A DNA stretch of 64,000 bases, taken from contig NZ_JAXMOR010000005.1 in assembly GCF_034669705.1 (NCBI RefSeq), positions 140,271 to 204,270 on the forward strand, read 5' to 3'. The notes below the pieces were generated by a model. It searched no databases. It saw only the letters and a list, made by a program, of their open reading frames with translations, and had not been told where the DNA came from. Position numbers and translations under genes: made by a program. The stretch is from Marinovum sp034669705. Lineage in GTDB: Bacteria; Pseudomonadota; Alphaproteobacteria; Rhodobacterales; Rhodobacteraceae. This document shows, one piece after another, positions 1 to 12,391 of this stretch. Positions within the stretch are counted from its first letter, which is position 1. Every line of letters starts with the position of its first letter.

Positions 1-265
1 TCCACGCCGCGGCCTTGTTGGCCTCGACCGTGTGCTCGGGGAACTGCAGCGGCGCGCCGCGGTGGCCGATCGAGAATTTCGACCGCGCCGGTGTCTGGGC
101 CTGGCAGGAAACCAGCTTGTCCTTGAGCGCGCCCTCTTCCATCCGGTCGATCAGGTAGAAGGGCCGCGGCCCATAGGTGACAGCCTCGGCCAGGGGCGAG
201 GTCTGGGCGATCGCGACGCTGGCGCAGGTGCCAAGCAGGGCGGCGGTGAAAGTGGTTCGAAGCAT
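1..265 (-). CDS. Glycerophosphodiester phosphodiesterase, N-terminal part (runs off left edge)
   Basis: Only the first 88 codons are in the window. The start is ATG at 265, with a GGAGGGA ribosome site just upstream. Residues 1-21 form a Sec-type signal peptide ending VAIAQ, so the product is periplasmic. From about residue 68 the protein reads SIGHRGAPLQFPEHTVEAN, the N-terminal motif of GDPD enzymes; the His-Arg pair and the Pro-Glu-His-Thr segment belong to the active site in this family. Such enzymes hydrolyse glycerophosphodiesters to glycerol-3-phosphate and an alcohol. The catalytic remainder lies outside the window, so substrate class (GlpQ-like or otherwise) cannot be judged. Confidence 0.85.
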   Translation of the reverse strand, partial: MLRTTFTAALLGTCASVAIAQTSPLAEAVTYGPRPFYLIDRMEEGALKDKLVSCQAQTPARSKFSIGHRGAPLQFPEHTVEANKAAAW

Positions 266-360
266 CTTGTCCCTCCGGGGTGTTTGACTGGCTGCAGGGA
301 AAAGCCAGCAAGGCAAAACCGCTGTGACGGCGGGATGAAGATTTTGTGCAGGCGCATGGG

Positions 361-657
361 TCACGGCGCCACGAGGTCGTAATGCGCAATCCGTCGGCGC
401 AGGACGAGCTCTGCCTCCTCGGCCGCGATATGCGGGCTTTCGTAATCCTCGCCCACAAAGGCCTTGAGCGCCTCGAGATCCCGCCAGACCATGACGAAGG
501 CAAACTCCTGCGGATGGTCGGGCCGGGCGGCGCCGGGCAGAACCTCGATACAGCCGTCGATGGACGTCATCAGCGGTATCGCGGTCCGGTGAAAGAATTC
601 GGCGAAGGCACGCTCCTTGCCGGGATGGGTGGTGACCTGAAAGATGCGCAGGATCAT
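361..657 (-). CDS. Antibiotic biosynthesis monooxygenase (ABM) domain protein
   Basis: A 98-residue cytoplasmic protein. I start it at ATG 657, behind the ribosome site AAGGGGAGGCACCGC; a longer frame to 726 has no such site. The sequence MILRIFQVTTHPGKE...FVMVWRDLEALKAFVGEDYESPHI has the ferredoxin-like alpha/beta pattern of the ABM family: a short beta strand, the helix AFAEFFHRTAIPLM, then the FVMVWRDLEALKAF strand-helix. Members are small dimeric haem-degrading or quinone-modifying monooxygenases, or have no known substrate. Neighbours give no pathway context. The family call is fairly sure; the reaction is unknown. Confidence 0.72.
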   Translation of the reverse strand: MILRIFQVTTHPGKERAFAEFFHRTAIPLMTSIDGCIEVLPGAARPDHPQEFAFVMVWRDLEALKAFVGEDYESPHIAAEEAELVLRRRIAHYDLVAP

Positions 658-853
658 GCGGTGCCTCCCCTTGCTGCCCCCCCATTCTAGCACGGATCGC
701 GCATTTTCGGCACGTCTGATCGCCACATCCGGCGCGGACCCGGCTCACCGCGGCGCGCGCGGTCTCACACCCTCGTGACAGCGATGACATCGCCATGGCG
801 GGATCACCGCAGCGCGTCTACGCTCTGGCACAGGGCCAGACAGGGGGATGCCC

Positions 854-2074
854 ATGCCGACCGAACGTTTCACCTTCACCGGCCACTCCGGCGCGCCGCT
901 GGCGGCGCGGCTCGACCTGCCGGACGGGCCGCATCTGGCCACTGCGCTTTTTGCCCATTGCTTCACCTGTTCCAAGGACATCCCCGCCGCGCGCCGCATC
1001 GCCGGCCGGCTGGCGGCCATGGGGATCGCGGTGCTGCGGTTTGATTTCACCGGGCTCGGCCAGTCAGAGGGCGCCTTTGCCGAGACCACGTTCTCCAGCA
1101 ATGTCGAGGATCTCGAGGCCGCCTGCTCTGCGCTCACCGCCAAGGGCATGACGCCCGCGCTGCTGATCGGCCATTCGCTGGGCGGGGCCGCGGTGCTGCG
1201 CGCGGCCGGCCGCCTGCCCTCGGTCAAGGCGGTGGCGACGCTGGGCGCGCCCTTCGATCCCGGCCATGTCACCCACAACTTCGGCGGTTCGCTGGACGAG
1301 ATCGCCGAGACCGGTGCGGCCGAGGTCACCCTTGGCGGTCACCGGATCGAGATCGGCCGCGGCTTTGTCGAGGATGTCTCGGCCCAGAACCTCGCCCCCG
1401 CCATCGCCGATCTGCACCGCGCGCTGCTGGTGCTGCATGCGCCGCTCGATGCCGTGGTGGGGATCGAGAATGCGGCCAATATCTTTCTCGCGGCGAAACA
1501 CCCCAAGAGCTTTGTCACCCTCGACGATGCCGACCACCTGCTGAGCCGCGCACGCGATGCCGAATATGCCGCCGAGGTGATCGCCGCCTGGGCCGGGCGC
1601 TATCTCGACCTCAAGCCGCCGGCCCCGCCCCCCGGCGCGCCGGAGGGGATCGTGCGGGTCGCCGAGGCCGATCCCGAGGGCTTCCTTCAGGACGTCAACG
1701 CCGGGCCGCGGCACCACGTGCTGGCCGACGAGCCGGAGGCCTATGGCGGCAGCAATCGCGGCATGTCGCCCTATGGCTTTCTCGCCGCCGGGCTCGGTGC
1801 CTGCACCTCGATGACGATCCGGATGTATGCCCGCCGCAAGGGCTGGCCGCTGGCCCATGTCAGCGTCGACGTGAGCCACGACAAGGTGCATGCCCAGGAT
1901 GCCAAGGACGCTCAGGCGCGCGGCGACAGCAAGGCCGATCACTTCACCCGGGTGATCCGGCTGGAAGGCGATCTGAGCGAGGAACAGCGCGCCAGGCTGA
2001 TGGAGATTGCCGATAAATGCCCGGTGCACCGCACGCTCGAGCGGACCTCGGTCGTGATCACCAAGGCGGCGTGA
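854..2074 (+). CDS. Bifunctional alpha/beta hydrolase / OsmC family protein
   Basis: A natural fusion of about 406 residues. The first ~250 residues are an alpha/beta hydrolase with nucleophile elbow GHSLGG near residues 106-111 and a later Asp-His pair (DDADHLL). The last ~140 residues are an OsmC domain with the two redox cysteines, in GLGACTS near residue 317 and CPVHR near residue 389. OsmC domains reduce organic hydroperoxides through this cysteine pair; the hydrolase may supply or process acyl substrates. ATG 854 is preferred to ATG 848 because the GGGGG stretch at 843-847 touches 848 but is well spaced for 854. The fusion architecture is a known family. It converges on the ATP-grasp gene, leaving 6 bp between stops. 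Confidence 0.88.
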   Translation: MPTERFTFTGHSGAPLAARLDLPDGPHLATALFAHCFTCSKDIPAARRIAGRLAAMGIAVLRFDFTGLGQSEGAFAETTFSSNVEDLEAACSALTAKGMTPALLIGHSLGGAAVLRAAGRLPSVKAVATLGAPFDPGHVTHNFGGSLDEIAETGAAEVTLGGHRIEIGRGFVEDVSAQNLAPAIADLHRALLVLHAPLDAVVGIENAANIFLAAKHPKSFVTLDDADHLLSRARDAEYAAEVIAAWAGRYLDLKPPAPPPGAPEGIVRVAEADPEGFLQDVNAGPRHHVLADEPEAYGGSNRGMSPYGFLAAGLGACTSMTIRMYARRKGWPLAHVSVDVSHDKVHAQDAKDAQARGDSKADHFTRVIRLEGDLSEEQRARLMEIADKCPVHRTLERTSVVITKAA

Positions 2075-2080
2075 GAGGCG

Positions 2081-3235
2081 TTACTCCCAGACGATCTTGC
2101 TGCCCCACTGGCGGAACATCTGGCGCACCTTCGGGGTCATGAACCCCTTGCCCTTGGCATATTGCGGCAGGGTAAAGGAGGAGCCGGCGTTGACCTCGAT
2201 CACCACCGGTCCGGCGTCGGTCAGGGCGATGTCGGTGCTCTGGTAGCGCAGCGGCGCATGCAGGCGCGCCACCCGCTCGTTGACCTCGCGCAGCGCGTCC
2301 CAATGCGGCAAGTGCCGGCCGATGATCTCGCGGCCCGTCTCCGGGTGGGTCTCCAGATGGCGCAGCTCGGGCGCTTGGGATTGCACCAGAGTGCGGATCT
2401 CGCCGGTCTCGGGGTCGATGTCGCAGAGCATGTTGCCGTCGCGCCAGAAGTTGTCGGCCTGGTTGCGCTGTGCCGGCAGCTTGAGCACCGCCGCCGGCAC
2501 ATGGATGCCATCCTCGCCCACCATGTTGACCACCCGCACCGTGGCGGTGGTCTCGGTGTACTCCCTCAGAAAGGCGCAATTGCTGACAAATTTCTGCAGG
2601 ATGAAGGCGTTCTCGCCGATGATGCTGGCAAAGAAATGCTCGTAGGACATCGGCCCGTGGTCGCGCAGCATCAGCCCTTCGCAATCGGCCGAGAGGATGG
2701 TGAAGACGCCGACCGAGCCCAGCCCGCGCATGTTCTTGCCAAAAAGCGGGGCCTCGAGCCCGCCGCCGATCGCCTTGCGCAAAGCCTGCGGGTCGGAAAA
2801 CGGCCTGCTGCCGTGATAGGCGCGGCCGCTGCGGTCGATCACCCCCAGCGTTTCCGGCACCGGCAGACCGTCAGCCTCGAGCAGCTTGGCCGAGAGCCAC
2901 TTGTCCTCGGTCACCGCGAACCAGTGCAGGTCGTTGACTTCGTGGATTATGGCGTTCTGCAGCAGCCATGAGATGAACTCGCCGCGCTCCTCCTCGCTGT
3001 GCGCGGCCGGGTCGTAGAGCCGGAACTTGACGTATTCGTCGAGCTCGATCTTCTGTCGTCCCTTGCGGAACTTGGCCGCCTCGATGCCGATGCCGAACGC
3101 CCCGCGCCCCGAGGCCCGCGCCGCATGGGCGATGAGCTCGGTCTTGTTGTAGTCGTGTTTTTCCGAATAGCTCTGCTGATCCCGGGCCACCAGGGCGCCG
3201 GTCTCGAGCCCTGCGGTGAGCGTTGCGTCGGACAT
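2081..3235 (-). CDS. Sugar-transfer-associated-type ATP-grasp protein
   Basis: A 384-residue protein, start ATG 3235 with an AGAGGA ribosome site. The C-terminal half carries ATP-grasp features: ILQKFVSNCAFLREYTETTATVRVVNM (adenine and metal lid region), then ALTDAGPVVIEVNAGSSFTLPQ, where the Glu-x-Asn metal ligands sit. The overall pattern resembles the ATPgrasp_ST family, which joins a carboxylate to an amine through an acyl phosphate. No signal peptide. It is divergent from purB across about 190 bp and convergent with the hydrolase-OsmC gene. The acceptor and donor substrates cannot be told from sequence; a link to polysaccharide or peptide modification is only suggested by the family name. 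Confidence 0.72.
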   Translation of the reverse strand: MSDATLTAGLETGALVARDQQSYSEKHDYNKTELIAHAARASGRGAFGIGIEAAKFRKGRQKIELDEYVKFRLYDPAAHSEEERGEFISWLLQNAIIHEVNDLHWFAVTEDKWLSAKLLEADGLPVPETLGVIDRSGRAYHGSRPFSDPQALRKAIGGGLEAPLFGKNMRGLGSVGVFTILSADCEGLMLRDHGPMSYEHFFASIIGENAFILQKFVSNCAFLREYTETTATVRVVNMVGEDGIHVPAAVLKLPAQRNQADNFWRDGNMLCDIDPETGEIRTLVQSQAPELRHLETHPETGREIIGRHLPHWDALREVNERVARLHAPLRYQSTDIALTDAGPVVIEVNAGSSFTLPQYAKGKGFMTPKVRQMFRQWGSKIVWE

Positions 3236-3426
3236 GCTCTTATCCTCTTCGCTTTTGCGGTTACTGACCTCATTTCCGCAACAATGGGGCGAAAATGCGG
3301 CCAGTGGTTCGCGAAGCGTGTAAAATTCTCCGATCCTTGCGGCCAAGCCACGTGCTCTTGTCCCTTGGTCAGCTTGGGCGTATGACCCCGCGCAAACGCC
3401 CCAGACCAGCCCGAGAGGACGACCAG

Positions 3427-4734
<1,308 letters not shown>

Positions 4735-4820
4735 CCGACTGGGATTTTGAGCGAATCCCGACCCGTGCTACCCTTGGCAGATGGCGGAGCCCGCTCCGCC
4801 CTCACCAAGGGAGAGCCCCC

Positions 4821-4973
4821 ATGTTGAAGACCGTTTTCTGTGCCCTGTTTCTGACTGCGCTGCCGGTGATCGGCTATGCCAGCTGCTCGGGTGGCCACCA
4901 GGCAATGTCCTGTGCCGAAGGCACCGTCTGGGATCAATCCGCCGGCGCCTGCGTCGACCGGGCCACGAGCTAG
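4821..4973 (+). CDS. Small secreted Cys-containing protein (50 aa)
   Basis: Starts at ATG 4821 behind a good AAGGGAGAG site. Residues 1-20 are a clear signal peptide (MLKTVFCALFLTALPVIGYA). The mature part has only about 30 residues, with cysteines in SCSGG, MSCAEG and GACVD. The spacing and the TVWDQSAGACV ending resemble a minimal chitin-binding (peritrophin-like) module, in which such cysteines pair. Similar short proteins are, as far as I recall, common in Rhodobacteraceae, without assigned function. The peptide is probably periplasmic. Placement between purB and fliG gives no functional clue. Confidence 0.7.
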   Translation: MLKTVFCALFLTALPVIGYASCSGGHQAMSCAEGTVWDQSAGACVDRATS

Positions 4974-5062
4974 ACACGTCGCCGCGCCGCAGCCGGCGCG
5001 GCTTCAGCATTTCTTCACCCTTCTCCGGCTAACTGGTCCCGAAACCTGCCGGAGTGAACGGG

Positions 5063-6145
5063 ATGAACACCGCCAACCTGCCCTCTGTCCGCGGCGCGCC
5101 CGCGGGGGCCGCCCCCCCTGCCCGCGCCCGGTCACGTGCGGCCAACCTCACCCGCAAGCAGAAGGCGGCGATCATCGTGCGGCTCTTGGTCAACGAGGGC
5201 ACCGAGGTGCCGCTGGCTGAACTGCCCGAAAGCCTTCAGGCCGACCTGACCCAGCAGATGGGCGCGATGTGCTATGTCGACCGGGCGACCCTGGCCGACG
5301 TGGTCGACGAGTTTGCAGACGAGCTGGAATCGATCGGTCTGCATTTCTCCGGTGGCATTGCCGGCGCGCTCAATGCGCTCGACGGGCGGATCTCGCCACA
5401 GACCGCCGCCCGCCTGCGCAAGGAGGCCGGGGTACGCCAGACCGGCGATCCCTGGATGCGCATCCGCGCCCTGCCGCTCGAGCGTCTTCTCGAGTTCATC
5501 TCGTCAGAGAGCACCGAGGTCGCCGCCGTATTGCTGTCGAAGCTCGACACCGCCATGGCGGCCGAGATCCTGTCGAAGATGCCGGGGCCGGCGGCGCGGC
5601 GGATCACCTATGCGGTCTCGCTCACCGCCAATGTCACGCCCGAGGCGGTGGATCGCATCGGGTTGTCGCTGGCCAGCCAGCTCGACCGCGACCCGGTGCG
5701 CGCCTTCAAGGCCGCGCCGGTGGCCCGTGTCGGCGCCATCCTCAACTCCTCGCCGGCGGCCACCCGCGACGCACTGCTCAGCGGGCTCGAGGAGGAGGAC
5801 GAGGCCTTTGCCGGCCAGGTCCGCAAGGCGATCTTCACCTTCGAGAACATCGGCGACCGGGTGCAGGCGGGCGACGTCCCGGTGATCATGCGCGAGGTCG
5901 CGGCCGACGATCTCGCCCGCGCGCTTGCCGCGGCCAGCGCCAAGGGGCTCGAGGCGATCGTCGACTTCCTGCTCGGCAACATGTCGAAACGCATGGCCGA
6001 AAGCCTGCGCGACGAAATGACCGAGGTGGGCGACCAGAAACCCAAGGAGGCGGAGGCGGCGATGAGCGCCGTGGTGGCGGTCATCCGGCGCTTGGCCGAT
6101 GCCGGCACCATCACCCTGCTCAGCGATGAAGATGACGACGGCTGA
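5063..6145 (+). CDS. fliG: Flagellar motor switch protein FliG
   Basis: About 360 residues. FliG sits in the C ring of the flagellar basal body, binds the MS ring (FliF) through its N-terminal domain and interacts with the stator MotA through its C-terminal domain. The N-terminal part shows LTRKQKAAIIVRLLVNEG, the middle has ALPLERLLEFISSESTEVAAVLLSKL, and the C-terminal domain has FLLGNMSKRMAESLRDEM followed by VVAVIRRLADAGTI, matching FliG_C including its charged torque helix. ATG 5063 is preferred over GTG 5054 because GGAG at 5051-5054 is correctly spaced only for 5063. No other flagellar gene lies in the window, so this copy is separate from any main cluster. Confidence 0.9.
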   Translation: MNTANLPSVRGAPAGAAPPARARSRAANLTRKQKAAIIVRLLVNEGTEVPLAELPESLQADLTQQMGAMCYVDRATLADVVDEFADELESIGLHFSGGIAGALNALDGRISPQTAARLRKEAGVRQTGDPWMRIRALPLERLLEFISSESTEVAAVLLSKLDTAMAAEILSKMPGPAARRITYAVSLTANVTPEAVDRIGLSLASQLDRDPVRAFKAAPVARVGAILNSSPAATRDALLSGLEEEDEAFAGQVRKAIFTFENIGDRVQAGDVPVIMREVAADDLARALAAASAKGLEAIVDFLLGNMSKRMAESLRDEMTEVGDQKPKEAEAAMSAVVAVIRRLADAGTITLLSDEDDDG

Positions 6146-6186
6146 GCGCGATGGACAGCCGCGGCAAAGGCCCGTAAGGCTGGCCC

Positions 6187-7074
6187 ATGGCTTTCCTGCA
6201 CATCCCAAGACCGCGCACCGATGCCGGCCGCGGCATCGCGCTGATGATCGGCACCATGCTGCTGTTTTCGATCCTGGATTCCTGTGCCAAGGAGCTGACC
6301 ACCCGGATCGGCGTGCCGACCACGCTCTGGGCGCGCTATGCCGGCCAGACACTGGTTGTCCTGTTGCTTGTCCTGCCGCGGCTGGGCGTGACGCTGCGCA
6401 CCCGTTACCCGGGGTTGCAACTGGCGCGCTCGGTCTGCCTGTTTGCCGCGACCTTCTGCTTTTTCAACGGGTTGAGCCGCATCGGCCTGGCCGAGAACAC
6501 CGCGATCATGGATCTCAACCCGGTGCTGATCACCCTCGGCGGGGCGCTGTTTCTGGGCGAGAAGATCGGGCTGCGCAGGGCGCTTGGGATTGGCGCCGCG
6601 CTGATCGGCGCGCTGATCATCATCCGCCCCGGCACCGAGGTCTTCAGCCCGGCGGCGATCTTTCCGCTTGGCGCGGCGCTGTTTTTCTCGGCCTATACGC
6701 TGATCACCCGTTTCGTCGGCCGCGACGAGGATGCCTGGACCTCGCTGCTTTATACCGCGGCCTTCGGCGGCGTGGTGATGACCGCCCTGCTGCCGGTGGT
6801 GGGCCAGATGCCAACCGACGCGGTCTCTTTCGGGTTGATCGCCGTCATCGGCTGTGTCGCCGCCGCCGGCCAGCTGCTCTTGATCCGCGCGCTGCAGATC
6901 AGCGAAGCCGGCACGCTGGCGCCCTTCACCTATTGCGGGCTGCTCTTTGCCACGCTCTGGGGGGCGCTGATATTTTCCGAGTATCCCGATGCGGCGACCA
7001 TTCTGGGCGCGACGATCATCGTGGTGTCGGGGCTTTACGTCTGGTATCGCGAGACCCACGCCAAACCGGCGTGA
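6187..7074 (+). CDS. EamA/DMT-family permease
   Basis: A 295-residue inner-membrane protein with about ten hydrophobic segments in two EamA repeats: residues ~15-140 and ~150-285. The second half of each repeat shows the typical NPVLITLGGALFLGEKIGLRRALGIGAALIGALIIIRPG pattern, where the Glu-Lys helix end is a family hallmark. DMT carriers export metabolites, amino acids or related small molecules; the substrate here is unknown. Start ATG 6187 has only a weak upstream AAGGC. The stop codon abuts the stop of the convergent DUF1223 gene, so both genes end within a few bases and may share termination signals. Confidence 0.88.
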   Translation: MAFLHIPRPRTDAGRGIALMIGTMLLFSILDSCAKELTTRIGVPTTLWARYAGQTLVVLLLVLPRLGVTLRTRYPGLQLARSVCLFAATFCFFNGLSRIGLAENTAIMDLNPVLITLGGALFLGEKIGLRRALGIGAALIGALIIIRPGTEVFSPAAIFPLGAALFFSAYTLITRFVGRDEDAWTSLLYTAAFGGVVMTALLPVVGQMPTDAVSFGLIAVIGCVAAAGQLLLIRALQISEAGTLAPFTYCGLLFATLWGALIFSEYPDAATILGATIIVVSGLYVWYRETHAKPA

Positions 7075-7794
7075 TCACGGCAGGAGACCCGCCGCCATCA
7101 TCGGGCCGAACTCGGCCTGCTGCACCAGCACCGCCGCCGAACTCACCTCGGGCAGCTCGGCGCGGAAATCACCGCGCCCGTCCCAACGGCCCAACTCCTG
7201 CCAGCTCTCGACGATATTGGCATAAGAGATGGTGCGCCCGGCGTTTTCGCCCTTGGTGATCTCGGTGGTGGCTTGGGGATCGTAATCCACCAGCATCACC
7301 CGCACCTCGCCCGGCAACTCGGACGCCGCGGTCAGGGTCAGGATGGTCTTGCCGCCGCTCTCTTCCAGCGTCAGAGTCACCGGCCGCGGCCGCGCCTCGT
7401 GCTGGGCGATCAGGTCGCTCACGTCCATCGGGTGGTTGCCGACCACGTGATCGGTGCCGTTGATGATCATCTGCGGCGTATAGATCATCCGCCGTCCCGC
7501 CGCCTTGGCATAGCCCTTTTGCCGCCGGGTGTGGCCCGGCAGGGCAAAGCGGTCCTTCCAGCCGATGTAATCCCAGTAGTCGACATGCAGCGCCAGCGCG
7601 ATCACGTCGCTTCGTGCCGCCAATTTGTGCAGCAGCTCGTCGGCCGGCGGACAGGAAGAACAGCCCTGAGAGGTGAAAAGTTCGACAACCACGGGCGCTC
7701 CCGGCCCTGCCTCGGCCTGAGCCCGGGCGGTGCCGGCACCCATTACCCCCGCCAGCCCGAAGGCCGCCGCGCCAAGGATCACGTTCAGCCGCAT
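7075..7794 (-). CDS. DUF1223 thioredoxin-fold periplasmic protein
   Basis: A 239-residue protein. An N-terminal signal peptide ends near ARAQA (residue ~26). It is followed by VVVELFTSQGCSSCPPADELLHKL, a thioredoxin-like strand and a CSSC redox motif at about residues 45-48, then LHVDYWDYIGWKDRFALP and TPQMIINGTDHVVG, which are characteristic of DUF1223. The C-terminal ~90 residues form a beta-rich domain. The family is periplasmic and presumed redox-active, but no substrate is established. Start ATG 7794 has GAGGAA upstream. It is divergent from acnA across ~220 bp. Confidence 0.85.
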   Translation of the reverse strand: MRLNVILGAAAFGLAGVMGAGTARAQAEAGPGAPVVVELFTSQGCSSCPPADELLHKLAARSDVIALALHVDYWDYIGWKDRFALPGHTRRQKGYAKAAGRRMIYTPQMIINGTDHVVGNHPMDVSDLIAQHEARPRPVTLTLEESGGKTILTLTAASELPGEVRVMLVDYDPQATTEITKGENAGRTISYANIVESWQELGRWDGRGDFRAELPEVSSAAVLVQQAEFGPMMAAGLLP

Positions 7795-7907
7795 GGAAAT
7801 TCCTCGTTTCGTCGCATAAGCCTACCTAGAGGCAGGCGAATGAAATAACCAATCAAGGTTTTGCGATATGGCGCGACGTCCGCACCGGACCGTCACCGAA
7901 ATTAATT

Positions 7908-7923
7908 GCATACTATCGCATAC
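7908..7923. promoter_or_regulatory. Direct repeat GCATAC-TATC-GCATAC upstream of acnA
   Basis: Within the AT-richer part of the 220-bp DUF1223/acnA divergent spacer, GCATAC occurs twice, 4 bp apart (10-bp period, one helical turn). Such spacing suits a dimeric regulator or promoter elements for either gene. The regulator is not known. Confidence 0.25.
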
Positions 7924-8014
7924 AAAGTGCCGCACCCCCCTTGATTGCGCCCCCCCGACAGGGCTATTGCAGGCATAGCGAAACCCCTTGGCATCATCGG
8001 AAGGGAGCCATTCC

Positions 8015-10789
<2,775 letters not shown>

Positions 10790-10838
10790 TCTGGCGCTGG
10801 GCCGGCACAGCCGGTCCTGCAGTCTCGTCGCAAATGAC

Positions 10839-10869
10839 ACGGCCCGGAGCACCTGCTCCGGGCCGTTTG
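10839..10869 (+). terminator. Rho-independent-type terminator after acnA
   Basis: Perfect 11-bp stem ACGGCCCGGAG/CTCCGGGCCGT around a 6-nt loop, followed by a short TTTG run, 50 bp beyond the acnA stop. The T-tract is short, so termination strength is uncertain. Confidence 0.7.
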
Positions 10870-11030
10870 CCTTTGCGGTTCCCCGGGGGGCTTTCCGACA
10901 TCGCCGCGAGCCGCCGCTCCCGGCCTGTTCGCCCGGCACCGCGTCACATCACTTGGCGGCGCGGCGGAGTCCGGGCTACGATTGCCGTCATTCCACGCAT
11001 TCATTCAGACCTGACCCGGAGGTTTTTGGC

Positions 11031-12059
11031 ATGACTTTTGCTGTATTGACGATCAACACGACGTTCAGCGCAACGATGGAAGATGTCTATACGAACCCGG
11101 ACGAGACGCATTCCTTCACCTTCGCCAGCGGCGCAGAAGCGAGTTTTCAGGTGCTCGATAGCGATGATGCCATATTCGACGACATCGGTCCGAACGATAC
11201 CAATCAGATCGTGGGCCCGGATTCGGCGATTTTCCTCAAGAGCACTCCCGTCGCCTCGCGTGCAAAATTCACGGTAACACCGGATAACGGCGATCCGTCA
11301 TTCACCGTCTATGTCGTGTTCGAGAATTCAACCGCAAATGACGATTTCAGCCCGCTCAATACGCTCGATTACGCACTGGTCTCGGAAACCCCGATGATCG
11401 CCGGGGTCAACTATTCGGTCTCGAACCATAACTCTGACGGTACCGTCGACTACTCGAATTTCTCCAACCTTCTGGCGTGTTTCGCCGCCGGCACGCGGAT
11501 CGCGACGCCCCAGGGCGAAGTCGCGGTGGAGGCACTGGCAATCGGAGACGAGGTGCTGACCGCCGCGGGCCAGGTCGTGCCGGTCCGGTGGCTCGGGCGC
11601 CAATCCGTGACCAGAGCGACCGCCGGCCTGCGGTGTCAGCCGGTCCGCCTCCGCGCCGGGGCGCTTGGCGACGGGGTCCCTCACAGCGACCTGACCGTCA
11701 CCGCCGATCATGGCATGGTGATCGACGGTCTGTTGATCAACGCCGCGGCGCTGGTCAACGGCACCAGCATCGACTGGGTGCCGATGGCGGACCTGCCAGA
11801 CAGCTTTACCGTCTACCACGTCGAGACCGAAGCGCATGACGTGATCCTCGCCGAGGGCGCCCCGGCAGAGACCTTTATCGACTACATCGGCCGGCAGGCG
11901 TTCGACAATGCCGCCGAGTACCTCGCGCTCTATGGTGCCGAGCGGATCATCTTCGAAATGCAGACGCCCCGAATTTCCTCGGCGCGTCTGCTGCCGGGCG
12001 CGATCCGTCGGCGTCTGGGCCTCGCGGACCCGGCGGCAGCCGTCTCAGACGCCGGGTGA
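11031..12059 (+). CDS. Hint_2 domain protein, array member 1
   Basis: A 342-residue protein starting at ATG 11031 behind GGAGG. Residues 1-149 are an Asp/Thr/Ser-rich, beta-rich domain that I do not recognise. At Cys150 the hedgehog/intein-type domain begins: CFAAGTRIATPQGEVAVEALAIGDEVLT. The block-B histidine motif is TVTADHGMVIDG and the C-terminal block is VETEAHDVILAEG. A conserved ~70-residue tail follows (LYGAERII...PRISSARLLPGA). In inteins and Hedgehog the first Cys forms a thioester with the preceding residue, so autoprocessing is possible but unproven. No Sec signal peptide. First of five paralogues in a row. Function unknown. Confidence 0.85.
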   Translation: MTFAVLTINTTFSATMEDVYTNPDETHSFTFASGAEASFQVLDSDDAIFDDIGPNDTNQIVGPDSAIFLKSTPVASRAKFTVTPDNGDPSFTVYVVFENSTANDDFSPLNTLDYALVSETPMIAGVNYSVSNHNSDGTVDYSNFSNLLACFAAGTRIATPQGEVAVEALAIGDEVLTAAGQVVPVRWLGRQSVTRATAGLRCQPVRLRAGALGDGVPHSDLTVTADHGMVIDGLLINAAALVNGTSIDWVPMADLPDSFTVYHVETEAHDVILAEGAPAETFIDYIGRQAFDNAAEYLALYGAERIIFEMQTPRISSARLLPGAIRRRLGLADPAAAVSDAG

Positions 12060-12391
12060 TCCCAGCGGCGCCCCCCCGCGGTCACTGATCTTTAGTGCCG
12101 CCTGCGCAACCAGATGAAGTCGGCCGTCTCCGCGCCGAAACCGGTGACCGGACAGGGCCCGAGGCATCACCCTCCGGGCCTTTCTGGATCCCGGTGGCCC
12201 GAGCTTAGCGCAAATTTTGATGCTTCACCCGTTAAATACCTCTCACCTTCGAGCCAAGACATTGACATCGTGGAAACATCTGGAGAGCGTCCGTCGGGTG
12301 ACCGCCCAGACAAGGCATTCGGCGCGGTGCAACATAGAAGGCGTCCGCCGGATATCGCGGGCGTAAATTGAACTGGACGACTGGAAAATTA
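12060..12391. other. Spacer between Hint genes 1 and 2
   Basis: A 332-bp stretch without a convincing gene. It holds the terminator-like hairpin at 12155-12184 and a moderately AT-richer part (12200-12390) that probably carries the promoter of the next gene. Confidence 0.5.
12155..12184 (+). terminator. Terminator-like hairpin after Hint gene 1
   Basis: GGCCCG-AGG pairs with CCT-C-CGGGCC (one bulged base) around a CATCAC loop and is followed by TTTCT. It lies ~95 bp past the Hint 1 stop and resembles the hairpins after acnA and Hint gene 2. Confidence 0.5.

Noticed and set aside
32..382. A plus-strand frame at the left edge
   Set aside because: Opposes the signal peptide and GDPD motif of a well-supported minus-strand gene.
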